NCBI GenBank assembly: GCA_947561715.1
Contig: OX387200.1
Coordinates: 7,814,501-7,878,500, forward strand
Direction of reading: 5' to 3'
Source of the DNA: Ascidia mentula
Taxonomy: Eukaryota; Chordata; Ascidiacea; Phlebobranchia; Ascidiidae
Length of the DNA stretch: 64,000 nucleotides
Positions within the stretch are counted from its first letter, which is position 1. Each line of letters starts with the position of its first letter. The position numbers and the translations under genes were made by a program. Below the pieces are notes generated by a model. The model made no database searches. It saw only the letters and a program-made list of their open reading frames with translations, and had not been told where the DNA came from. Shown one piece after another: positions 9,412 to 20,800 of this stretch.

Positions 9412-12400
9412 ATGAAGTGTGTTTGGTTTTTGGTTGCACTCTTCGTTTTCTTGGAATGTGCCGGAGCCCAAAGTAAGTTTTCTTTGTTAGTTTTATTACC
9501 GGGATGTTATTGTTTCAAAAAAGCTTCTTGAAAATTTTTATAAATACAAATGTTGGGTTTATTACCAGGGTGGGCAACATTAAGGAACGGGTATCGAACC
9601 AAAACATAACTTAGAAACTTCATAGTTTGACGAATGCTCAGAATCAAGTTTTACTGTCATATTCCTAAACGGTTTTTCAGTAAAAGGAAGTATAGGCAGT
9701 TTAAGCGCCCGCAATACCTGCAAGTACCTTTGGCTATTTTCCATAAGGAGCTATATATCTAACATACCCAGATTAAGCATAGCAACGTAAAAGCCGTGTG
9801 TGGAGAGGGCTATAAACTGTTCCTTAAAATAAATGTTATTATTCATCGTGCCAATCCAACAATTACAAATATTTTTGATACAGATGCTTGCGAATGGTGC
9901 TTCAGAGAGTTGTCATGTGAAAGGCCGAGCGCAGGCAATCCTAACAAAACATGCTGGAATTGCATCAGATCGGAATGCGGTATAACATTAGAATAGGATA
10001 TACGTAATGTGTGTGATTGGCATGCGGTTCTCAACTAATAATGAAGCATTGCGATAGAACGAGAACAGAAAGCAGTGTGTACGTGCGTTTAACATTAAGT
10101 CGGTACAACATTTTTATTTCGATATCATTTAATGTATCAGAGACGGAGTTTTCTTTTCAAAATTTGGCGTCGAGAGGAGTCGACTGCATCAAAACGAGTT
10201 GGATGAACGAAACCTTGTGTTCGTCTTCTTGTCCCAATTTTACAACTCAACACGAACAACGATTAATGGACTTCAAATCTTGTTTGGGTCCCTGTGTCGG
10301 TAAGTGCATATAGCATGATGTCCAATTTATTAAAGTAGTCGCCAGTGGGCGGTGTACAAAAACCTCCACAGAGTAGTTTCCCGTTGTCGTTACGTTTATG
10401 TGTAACATTTTACGCAATGGTCTTTAAACTTTGTAAAAGTGTTTACCTAAATATAATTTACGTTAACGTCAACCATTTTCTTGGACGAAATCACTCTTTT
10501 CTACGGCCACGCTTCTCCCCACCAAGCGCAGAATTTGCCCTTGTAATCATTCCAAAAAATATATTATCCTTCTTTTGAAAAATAGACTATGCTGTGGAGA
10601 ATGGAGTGGCTCTGTGCCGTCCCGAGGTTCCACAAGATTTCACCGACCCGGCGCAGCAGTGTGTAGCCAATGAGGTTACTGGTGAATGCGGAAGCTGCTA
10701 CCGACACGATATGTGCTTTACTGCTGATGAACTGGAGTCGAGCTGCAGTGCACATTTGGATGCTGCGTGTCCAGGAAGTATGCTTAGTCAGATAGAGCAC
10801 CAGTTAAACAGCCTTTGTGGTATATTCCGCGCAGGATTGTTTTTTCGCGCATCGTCACCTCGTAACCTTAGAAGAATAGAATTTTCTGACTTGCGGGATT
10901 AAATTCGCAAACTTGAGACCAAATTTTCTAAAAAAAAATGATTTATTACAAACCTTGTCAATACATGTAAGATACTGAGAAAAAATGGCAGACGCATGGT
11001 GCCAGTATGATCTTTTAATTTTTATTCCAAAAACTGAAAGAATATTTTAATAATCTGGCACAATTGAACGTAAGCTATAGGCTTCTGAATAGCTGATGAA
11101 AGTTACGTTTAATTGTACCAGAAGGGCTGAATATTGAAATATAATGTGCCTGGCAGCAACAGCAAATGAAATAATAATAATTTGTCTCATGCCATCGACA
11201 GTTTTCTTCTTGTTTAGACACAGTAAACCTCGAATATTTCCGATTCGGTTAAATACAGATGGTAGCGCTGATTCCATGAGCGCTAAATTGCTTGTAAATG
11301 TGAAATAGGACCTTTGTATTTAGGACATCCTTAATACTGAAACTGATCGTCTGCCGGTCTTTAATTTCGCATAACATTCTGATAAAAGTTACGTTTGCGA
11401 GATACGATGTTCAATTACAACTGACGCTTTCTTCCCAGGTTTTAATTCAACATGCATGATCCTGGCATGGCAAGACGGCGGTTCAACATGCGCACCTATA
11501 AACGACACTGTTACGAACCGTCTGACCGAATGCGGCATCTGTTTTGCCGAATGTGCTGGTACAAAACTTTGACTGTGTTTTACATTTCATCAAATGTTAC
11601 CCTACTGATACACATCACAAAATGTCACAATATTTGCTGCTTTTTAGGCATGTCAGCGTGTCTGAAATCCTGCAAAGATCAACGACCTCCTTTTCCTGAC
11701 GATGCTCCGTGTGCCCTCTGCCGTGCCTTGTGCGCAGGTGAGTTAGCGTCACCATACAACGATTTGACGGCCAAATTTTAAGGCAAAGATTAATAGAATT
11801 GCTTTCCGTCGCCACCTTGTAACTTGATGTAAGTATTTCCACTCTTGGAGTGCAGTTTGACCAATGCCTGTTCAGGAGGGGCAAACTTTGCGTATCTTGC
11901 TGTTATTGACACATAAGCGCCCGACCCATATACCTGGAGGAACACCCCTTTAGGATTCGTGGCTAGGATATCCTGGGTTCAAATCTCAGTGTGGTAAAAC
12001 AACAATCAAAATAAACAAATGAAGTTCACTGTTATGTTACAATTTAGTGAATAAACCGCATACATCTCAATTAGGTGATTTTGTTGTAGGTACCGCAGAT
12101 TCTACAGATTGCGTCACACAAAATTGTGATTGTACTAGCTGTGATGAATGTGTAGCAAGTTGCAAGTCGCAGCACGGTATGTAAACGTACTGGAAGTTGT
12201 TATTTATTGCAATACTGTTTGTAACTAGTTTTGCGCTGATATATATCTTCTACTTGTAACAACATTTACTGTTTTGTTTCAGGAACTAAATTTTTTAGTC
12301 TTCTGGATCCCTGCATTTGCCTGGAACGAGCAACTCCGTTACCCAGAACAACTTCATCTAGAATCCTTGGTAACCAATAAGGTTTCTTACATTTTTTTCA

Positions 12401-15400
12401 GTTGTAATTGTGATCTTTTTATTCAGTATGTAAAAAGTCTTTGCAGAAATATTTAAATCACAACCAAAGAATTACATTGATCTCTTTAACAATTTCACGT
12501 CCAAATCAATATTTCTTGAGTGAGCTGCAGACACGACCAATGTTTCGACCAATTAAGTTTCATAATGCAGCTTAGAGAGGGTGCTGATGGCCTTACCAGC
12601 CAAATCGCGAAGCAAAGTCTGACTTTGCAGTGGCTGTCATCCATTGGGTCCCAATATAAAGGACTAACCGCCGGTGATATACCTTGGTGGAAGGCACTAT
12701 GGCAGTATTTAAGTTAGCTGCAGACAAGTGCACCAATGCGACCATTTCGCTGTCATTACTGTAGCTGTGTGACTGAATATATAAGTTCTTGTTTTTGGAA
12801 TAATGCAGGTGGACGAGAAGCCTGTCAAGGAGATTATCCGTTTATGGCTTACACGTACCGAATTCCTAATGTGCAAAGTTTTTGGGTTGGAGGATCTCTT
12901 ATTTCCGACGAATGGGTGATCACAGTGGCTCTTGCCTTCAAGTAATTGTATTTCATTTGTTGTATTATAAATTACACAGCAAGATATTTTGTAGCTTGTC
13001 TGTATTCAATGATTTCCTAAACACAATTTCCTGAAAAACATATTCTTTGCGAACCAGCTCAGCTGACGCAGTCACAACGTATGGAGTTGTTTTGGGAGAA
13101 CATAATCGATTGAAGAATTCCGGTACAGAACAATTCTTCACCTTGTCTGAAGTTATACTCCATCCAAGCTTTAGTTCATCAACTTGGAGCTTCAACCTTG
13201 CACTTCTCAGGGTAAGCATAGTTTTGATCGGATTATACTAAAGTTAAAACAGGTGCAATCTGGGACATTGAAACGCTCATTTATCTAATTATGAGAAGAG
13301 AGTTCTATATCATTTTTCTGCATATGTGTTTTTTGGCCCCAAGAAAAGTTTGTTGCCAAAGAATGAACACAACTTGAGAGTTGACTGCTTACATTTTAGC
13401 ACTTGGTTTTCGTCGCAACACTCTTTCATTTCACAACTACAAATAGTTGTGTTGCTTGCGACAGACCATTGACGTTACAATAGAAAAGTGACCGCTTACT
13501 AATGAATGAAATTTGCGTAATTTTGGTTTACGTGAACTGTTTATTTGCCAGCTATCGAGAAAAGCCACGTTCAACCAGTTTGTGATGCCCGTCAATATGG
13601 TGCCAAGTGGAACTGAAACAGACGATGTTGGAGGTCCGTTTGCCGGAACAACTTGCTATGTGGCGGGCTGGGGAATCACAAGTTTGTATTTACAACTTTC
13701 GGAATTCCTGTTTCGGTTCAGCATTGGCGCTTGCAGAGAAACATGTGTATTAATCCTGCTTCTTCGACCTCTCTTCTAAATGCGAAATATTTTTAGTTGA
13801 AATCTTTACTTTACGACTGTTTTTTGATAAATAATTATTAACACCTAATCTTTAAAGTGGTCAGAATCCAGCCCCTGATGCGACACTGTTTTAAAACCAG
13901 CGACAGCAATAAGCGGATAGGAAATGTTTGAAACAAAGTGCTTCTGATTACGGTTTATTTTTGGTATTTGATAAATCGTTTTCGCCTACAAAGGCATCAT
14001 CAGTTTCTGCAAATAAAATGCAATAAAGCACTTGAAGCTGCCTGTACACAAAATAGGCAAGCAAATAAAATAAAACTAAATTGTGAACATTGTGGCCCCT
14101 CCCACTGCATCTACACAACTACGAACTGCACTGCTGTGCAAGGCTTACTAACACCGGAGGCAGAAAGATAAACGAGTGCGAATGACGTGAGCACGTAAAA
14201 TAGTACCCGCAAAATGAATTCACGACTTCATTGAACAACATTAAAAACAATGGTAAAAGATGAACTCCATCCACAAAAACACAACATCAAGCAAAACTAC
14301 CAGCAATTGCTAACGAGTTCGGGGGAGAATCATTGCTTAAATGTTTATTGAGGCTTTCGTGCGGTTCAGCCATTTTGCTTCGCACACTTCCAGCCTTTCG
14401 GCTATTGGCTGCTCTACAAATACCACCAAAAGGAGAGTCGTTGCAGTCCGTTTGAAGCGCAAGCTGTCGGAAATTTGTTAAACTGTTACCCAAGGAGGGT
14501 GGTCGATTGTAAACGACTTGGTTCTAACTCCGGTGTTAGAGAGCCTTGCACAACAGTGCAGTTCGCAGTTGTGTAGATGCAGTGACAGGGGCCACAGTGT
14601 TCACCATTTAGTTTTATTTTATTTGCTTGCCTACTTTGTGTACAGGCAGCTTCGAGTGTTTCATTGCATGTTATTTGCAGAAACTGATTTGTAGGCGAAA
14701 TCGATTTTTCAAATTTCAAAAATAAACCGACGGACGGTAATCAGAAACACATTGTTTCCAACATTAGTTATTAACACTACATTTATAAAAATTACTGAAA
14801 ACCTGATTTTGTTGCAGCCAATAATGGACCAGATTCCGACGTATTGCTCCAACATGCCTCTGACATCGTTTCAATCACAACTTGTTCTTCGTTAACTGCA
14901 TCGTGGGGATCATTCCGCGTGTCTGCCGGAAACCCAAAGTTTTGTGGTCAAAGCATGGTTACGGGAGGCCTTTGCACTGTTAGTATTTCTGATGCACAAT
15001 AAAATGTTCAAGGCAAGATGCACCACGACAAAAAAGAAAATATATTTTGTGCCAAAGAAAATAAGCTACACTAACTTGCCGTCAGCAAAATTGCGACTAG
15101 CAAGAAGTTTTACATTTTAAGCAATTCCAAATGAAGCTATTTTATTCAATCCCGAACATTCAATGCAGGGCGACGATGGAGGTCCTCTTGTCTGCCGCCA
15201 TTCCAATCAAGGAAATCAGCTCTTTCTTCATGGGGTTTTTTCCTACAATTTTCAATCCTGTGGTAGCTTAAACGTCTTTAACAAGGTTCGTCCTACTACT
15301 CCCAGTCCCAAGTGTGAGTGAAAACTTAATTTACTAATAGACAATTTCCTCGCACAGGTAGCAGACGTGCGTGTGTGGATTGACGGAGTGATTTCTGCAT

Positions 15401-15402
15401 AA
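9412..15402 (+). CDS. Cys-rich serine protease homologue SPH-1 (14 exons, pseudoprotease)
   Basis: Exons 9412-9472, 9884-9979, 10141-10299, 10586-10819, 11439-11558, 11648-11737, 12090-12176, 12283-12369, 12809-12941, 13058-13211, 13552-13681, 14818-14978, 15169-15285, 15358-15402; 1674 nt, 557 aa, open throughout. Residues 1-20 are a signal peptide (MKCVWFLVALFVFLECAGAQ). Exons 2-8 (about 21-311), all phase 1-1, encode Cys-rich modules with CxxC pairs that I cannot assign to a family. An activation-like site SSR|ILGG precedes the chymotrypsin-fold domain (about 308-557; LISDEWVITVA, LGEHNRL, GTTCYVAGWG). Catalytic His is Leu (VITVALAF), Asp is Asn (FNLALLR), Ser is Asp (GDDGGPLVC): no triad residue survives. 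Exon 3 could alternatively start at 10177. AATAAA at 15460-15465. Confidence 0.85.
13921..14768 (-). mobile_element. Penelope-like element relic in SPH-1 intron 11
   Basis: Two long arms in inverted orientation (about 13921-14167 and 14525-14768) flank an internal minus-strand remnant of a GIY-YIG endonuclease coding region. Such inverted flanking repeats and a GIY-YIG domain are known for Penelope-like elements. The reverse transcriptase is missing here. The insertion occupies the same intron in all four SPH genes, so it predates their duplication. Confidence 0.7.
13976..14010 (-). ncRNA. Hammerhead-like core in Penelope relic arm
   Basis: Minus strand reads CUGAUGA (14003-13997), a GCCU-UUGU-AGGC hairpin, then GAAA (13983-13980). 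This is the core form reported for hammerheads of Penelope-like elements. Stem I and III partners are not evident. The orthologous arms at 22341-22380 and 35785-35815 have lost core nucleotides. Confidence 0.6.
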
Positions 15403-17813
15403 CATTAAGACAGGACGCCACGTCTGGCGGCTTGCTAGAAGCAACATATACTCAGATTTAATAAACAACGCACATCACCAATGTTTGTCGTTTGCTTTAA
15501 GGGCTAAAACAGATATAAAAATAGGTGAACGACCTGGTGCGGGGGTGCGAGGGACGGTTCTCTAGGGAAGAAAAGCAACGAAAAGTAATCTATGTGAGCC
15601 AACCAATCAATCAATAATTTCGGGTTGATGTACCCAGTAGCAATGCGTAACATTGCTTATTTGACAATGAGCGGACCTAACTGTAGTTCACACAAGGGGC
15701 ATACGTTTGCACAATTTCATTTAATTTTTAATAAAATCATACCATTGTACGCTGCATCATAATAAAAGAAACATTGTAGGCGGTACAAGTAAACTCACCA
15801 CAGGGTAAATTGTGATGTTCAGAGTGTCCTACTGTTGCAGGTTATGTAGTTTGCCGCAGAATTACGACCCAAACACCAGTATGTCTGTAGAACAGTGCAG
15901 GCTTATTGGGTGTCGAGAATGAACCGTAGATGGAAATAAGGTACTGCAAGTATTAAGAGAATAAATTCCATTACGAAGACAGTATTTTGGGGTCGTTGTG
16001 TGTTTACATTTGCGATTTACACAACCAACTTCTGCTGCTTGCATTTAACCATGGTTCCGACTTCGCATCATCGATGGGTCTGGCGTTACAGTACTGCAGG
16101 TAAAGATTGGCGGAAAACGTATCAAGTAAGATTGTAGTTCTTTCATGAAACGTGTGCAGCGTTGAAGAATGTCCATTTCCTCGGTAAAAATATCTTTATT
16201 TTAGCCTCAGTTGGTAGCCTCACAATCTACAACCTACTACTTCAGGCCGATGTTGTAAACGCAAAAAGGCTGATTTTTACCCGAGAAAAGCACGCCTATT
16301 TTCTCGAGTATATAAGGTCGGTGTGGTTTCCGCGTGCATCGTGAACAAAACTTGTGAATTTGCTGTGCCGTTGAATACACCACCCTGGTGAAATTTGTGA
16401 TTAGTAAATACGTTTTGTGCTCATTTTTGCAACAGGACAAGAGAACAACCGAACAAAAAATAGCCTATGCTGTGGAGAACGGAGTGGCTCTGTGTCGTCC
16501 CGAGATTCCACAAGATTTCACCGACCCGGCGCATCAGTGTGTAGCCAATGAGGTTCCTGGTGTATGCGGAAGCTGCTGTCGACACGATATGTGCTTTATT
16601 GCTGATGTACTGGAGCCGAGCTGCAGTGCACATTTGGATGTTACGTGTACAGGAATTAGGCTTTTAATAACATAAAGCACACCAGATAAACCGCCTTGGT
16701 GGTGTATCAACAACGTCATATTTTTCATATATTATGTTGTGTTTTTGAGGCATTTTTTATTGGCGTCGGTTATTGGTCACGCTGCAAACACACATCAACT
16801 CATTCACGGCGAGCGCTATTCGTTCGTATGCACATGACACTTCAAGCAACATGCCACCTTTTCAATGAGTCTCGGGGTAATACAACTTAAATAACCCTGT
16901 ATGCATTTTTTATGTAAACCATGTATTTTCTGCGTAAAAACGGCCGTGATAAGAGATACGAGGCTCAAACATACGAAACACGAACATACGAAAGACGCAG
17001 ACGAACAGGCATACTTTTGTGGTTTGTAACCAAATGGATATACTTTTAATGCTCGTGCGATTGTTATTTAAGTGGTATATTCCACGCAGGATTATATTGC
17101 GCTGATAGGAGCATCGTCACCTCGTAATCATAGGAGAATATAATTTTGTAAAAATATTACATTTTTCGTCTCTTCCGCCTGTGTGGAAATTGCTTGGAGA
17201 AAATCTTATGCACGTTTTTGTGGAAAAATATTTGCGCGCACGCAATTCCCTGACTTTACTCCTACACAACCACAACATGGACGGAATTAAGGATGCGGAC
17301 GGAGATAAACATCCTGCAAAAAACTCCCACACACACCACGATCATCCGTTCAGTATCAGACCAAGCAATACAAAATATCAATACATTCCCCTCGATCGAC
17401 AAAAAGTAGCGTGTCAATAGTAAATAATAATGTTCGCTTCATATATTTCTGTGGTGGTTAACTAGTTTTGAAATATTTGTTTTAATCTTACCCTAAATAG
17501 TATTACGCTTGTACAATCTTTTTTCAAAGTTTGTCGGGACAAGTTTTAATCCAGCTTTAATGTCGACAGATAAGTGGGTTAGCTCGTGTTTTCAACGTGC
17601 TTAAAGCTGCATTATTACAATACGGGTATGAATCACGAAAATAATACTGTAGGGACGAAACATCCTGTTTAATTGTCCCTGGGTATTAACAGCCTGCGTG
17701 GCAATACAACAATTATTTATTTAGTATCCACGTACTGCGTTGAACAGGCAGTCCACATAAGAAGAAAATATTAAATTTTTTGCAGGTTGCTTACTTTTGG
17801 TTTCTGAAGAATC
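15403..17813. other. Spacer between SPH-1 and SPH-2 without peptide genes
   Basis: Short version of the inter-SPH spacer: it has the palindrome-TATA module (16280-16317), the exon-4-like fragment at 16464-16675 and an exon-4 tail near 17065-17150, but no A or B peptide gene. The final 240 bp are conserved with the 5' flanks of SPH-1 and SPH-3. Confidence 0.6.
16464..16675 (+). pseudogene. Stand-alone exon-4-like Cys-rich fragment behind a TATA module
   Basis: After an AATAG acceptor, the exon-4 frame runs open (YAVENGVALCRPEIPQD... through RHDMCFIADVLEPSC) to a TAA, but loses the last Cys and the donor. It lies 150 bp downstream of TATATAAGG (16309). No ATG opens the frame, so it is more likely a relic than a gene; a short secreted variant made from a cryptic 5' exon cannot be excluded. 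Confidence 0.6.
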
Positions 17814-20800
17814 ATGAAGTGTGTTTGGTTTTTGGTCGCACTCTTCGTTTTCTTGGAATGTGCCGGGGCCCAAAGTAAGTTTTTCTTTGTTAGTTTTATT
17901 ACCGGGATGTTATTGTTTCAAATAACGTTCGTGAAGATTTTTATACATACAAATGTTGGGTTTATTACCAGGGTGGGTAACATTAAGGAACGGGTATCGG
18001 ACCAAAACATAACTTAGAAACTTCATAGTTTGATGAATGCTCAGAATCAAGTTTTACTGTCATATTCCTAAACATGTTTTCAGTAATAGGAAACAGATCT
18101 CTTAAACGCTTTCAATGCCTGCCTTTGGCTAAACTATTGCTAAAAATAAATGTTTAGTTGTTTTTATTCATCGTGTTAAGCCAACAATTACAAATATTTT
18201 TTACACAGATGCGTGCGAGTGGTGCTTCAGAGAGTTGTCATGCGAAGGACCGAGCGCAGGCAACCCTAACGAAACATGCTGGAGTTGCATCAGATCGAAA
18301 TGCGGTATAACAATAGAATAGGATGCATGTAACGTGTTTGATTGGCATGCGGTTCTCAACTAATAATGAAGCATTGCTATAGAACGAGAAAAGAAAGCAG
18401 TGTGTACGTGCGTTTAACATTAAGTTAATACAATATTTTAATGTATTGTATTTTGATGTAACTTAATGTATCAGAGACGGAGTTTTCTTTTCGAAATTTG
18501 GCGTCGAGAGGAGTCGACTGCATCAAAACGAGTTGGATGAACGAAACCTTGTGTTCGTCTTCTTGTCCCAATTTTACAACTCAACACGAACAACGATTAA
18601 TGGACTTCAAATCTTGTTTGGGTCCCTGTGTCGGTAAGTGCATATAACATGAGGTTCAATTTATTAAAGTAGTCGCCAGTGGGCGGTGTACAAAAACCTC
18701 CACAGAGAAGTTTTCCGTTGGATGTGTTTGATGTCGTTACGTTTACCTGCAATTTATTACGCAGTGGTCTTTAAACTTTGTGTAAAATGTTTACTGATAT
18801 CTAATTTACGTTAACGTCAACACTTTTCTCATACGAAATCACGCTTTTCTGCGCTCACCAAAAGCAGAATTTGCCCTTGTAATCATTCCAAAAAATATAT
18901 TATCCTTGTTTTGAAAAATAGACTATGCTGTGGAGAACGGAGTGGCTCTGTGCCGTCCCGAGGTTCCACAAGATTTCACCGACCCGGCGCAGCAGTGTGT
19001 AGCCAATGAGGTTCCTGGTGAATGCGGAAGCTGCTACCGGCACGATATGTGCTTTACTGCTGATGAACTGGAGCCGAGCTGCAGTGCACATTTGGATGCT
19101 GCGTGTCCAGGAAGTAGGCTTAGTCACATAGAGCACCAGTTAAACAGCCTTTGTGGTATATTCCGCGCAGGATTGTTTTTTCGCGCATCGTCACCTCGTA
19201 ACCTTAGAAGAATAGAATTTTCTGACTTGCGGGATTAAATTCGCAAACTTGAGACCAAATTTTCTAAAAAAAAATGATTTATTACAAACCTTGTCAATAC
19301 ATGTAAGATACTGAGCAAAAATGGCAGACGCATGGTGCCAGTTTGATCTCTTAATTTTTATTCCCAAAACTGAAAGAATATTTTAATAATCTGTCCTTCT
19401 GGCGCCATTGAACGTAAGCTAGGCTTCTGAATAGCTGATGAAAGTTACGTTTAATTGTACCAGAAGGGCTGAATATTGAAATATAATGTGCCTGGCAGCA
19501 ACAGCAAATGAAATAATAATAATTTGTCTCATGCCATCGACAGTTTTCTTCTTGTTTAGACACAGTAAACCTCGAATATTTCCGATTCGGTTAAATACAG
19601 ATGGTAGCGCTGATTCCATGAGCGCTAAATTGCTTGTAAATGTGAAATAGGACCTTTGTATTTAGGACATCCTTAACACTGAAACTGATCGTCTGCCGGT
19701 CTTTAATTTCGCATAACATTCTGATAAAAGTTACGTTTGCGAGATACGATGTTCAATTACAACTGACGCTTTCTTCCCAGGTTTTAATTCAACATGCATG
19801 ATCCTGGCATGGCAAGACGGCGGTTCAACATGCGCACCTATAAACGACACTGTTACGAACCGTCTGACCGAATGCGGCATCTGTTTTGCCGAATGTGCTG
19901 GTACAAAACTTTGACTGTGTTTTACATTTCATCAAATGTTACCATACTGATACACATCACAAAATGTCACAATATTTGCTGCTTTTTAGGCATGTCAGCG
20001 TGTCTGAAATCCTGCAAAGATCAACGACCTCCTTTTCCTGACGATGTTCCGTGTGCCCTCTGCCGTGCCTTGTGCGCAGGTGAGTTAGCGTCACCATACA
20101 ACGGTTTGACGGCCAAATTTTAAGGCAAAGATTAATAGAATTGCTTTCCGTCGCCACCTTGTAACTTTCCACTCTTGGAGTGCAGTTTGACCAATGCCTG
20201 TTCAGGAGGCGCAAACTTTAGGATTCGTGGCCAGGATGTGTCTGTTATTGACACATAAGCGCCCGACCCATATACCTGGAGGAACACCCCTTTAGGATTC
20301 GTGGCCAGGATATCCTGGGTTCAAATCTCAGTGTGGTAAAACAACAATCAAAATAAACAAATGAAGTTCACTGTTATGTTACAATTTAGTGAATAAACCG
20401 CATACATCTCAATTAGGTGATTTTGTTGTAGGTACCGCAGATTCGACAGATTGCGCCACACAAAATTGTGATTGTACTAGCTGTGATGAATGTGTAGCAA
20501 GTTGCAAGTCACAGCACGGTATGTAAACGTACTGGAAGTTGTTATTTATCGTAATACTGTTTGTAACTAGTTTTGCGCTGATATATATCTTCTACTTGTA
20601 ACAACATTTACTGTTTTGTTTCAGGAACTAAGTTTTTTAGTCTTCTGGATCCCTGCATTTGCCTGGAACGAGCAACTCCGTTACCCAGAACAACTTCATC
20701 TAGAATCCTTGGTAAACAATAAGGTTTCTTACATTTTTTTCAGTTGTAATTGTGATCGTTTTATTCAGTATGTAAAAAGTCTTTACACAAAACTTTTAAA

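Noticed and set aside
12520..12730. Possible short mobile element in SPH-1 intron 8 (AGCTGCAGACA repeated at both ends)
   Set aside because: The end repeats are short and direct, no target duplication or empty site could be found, and all SPH copies carry it.
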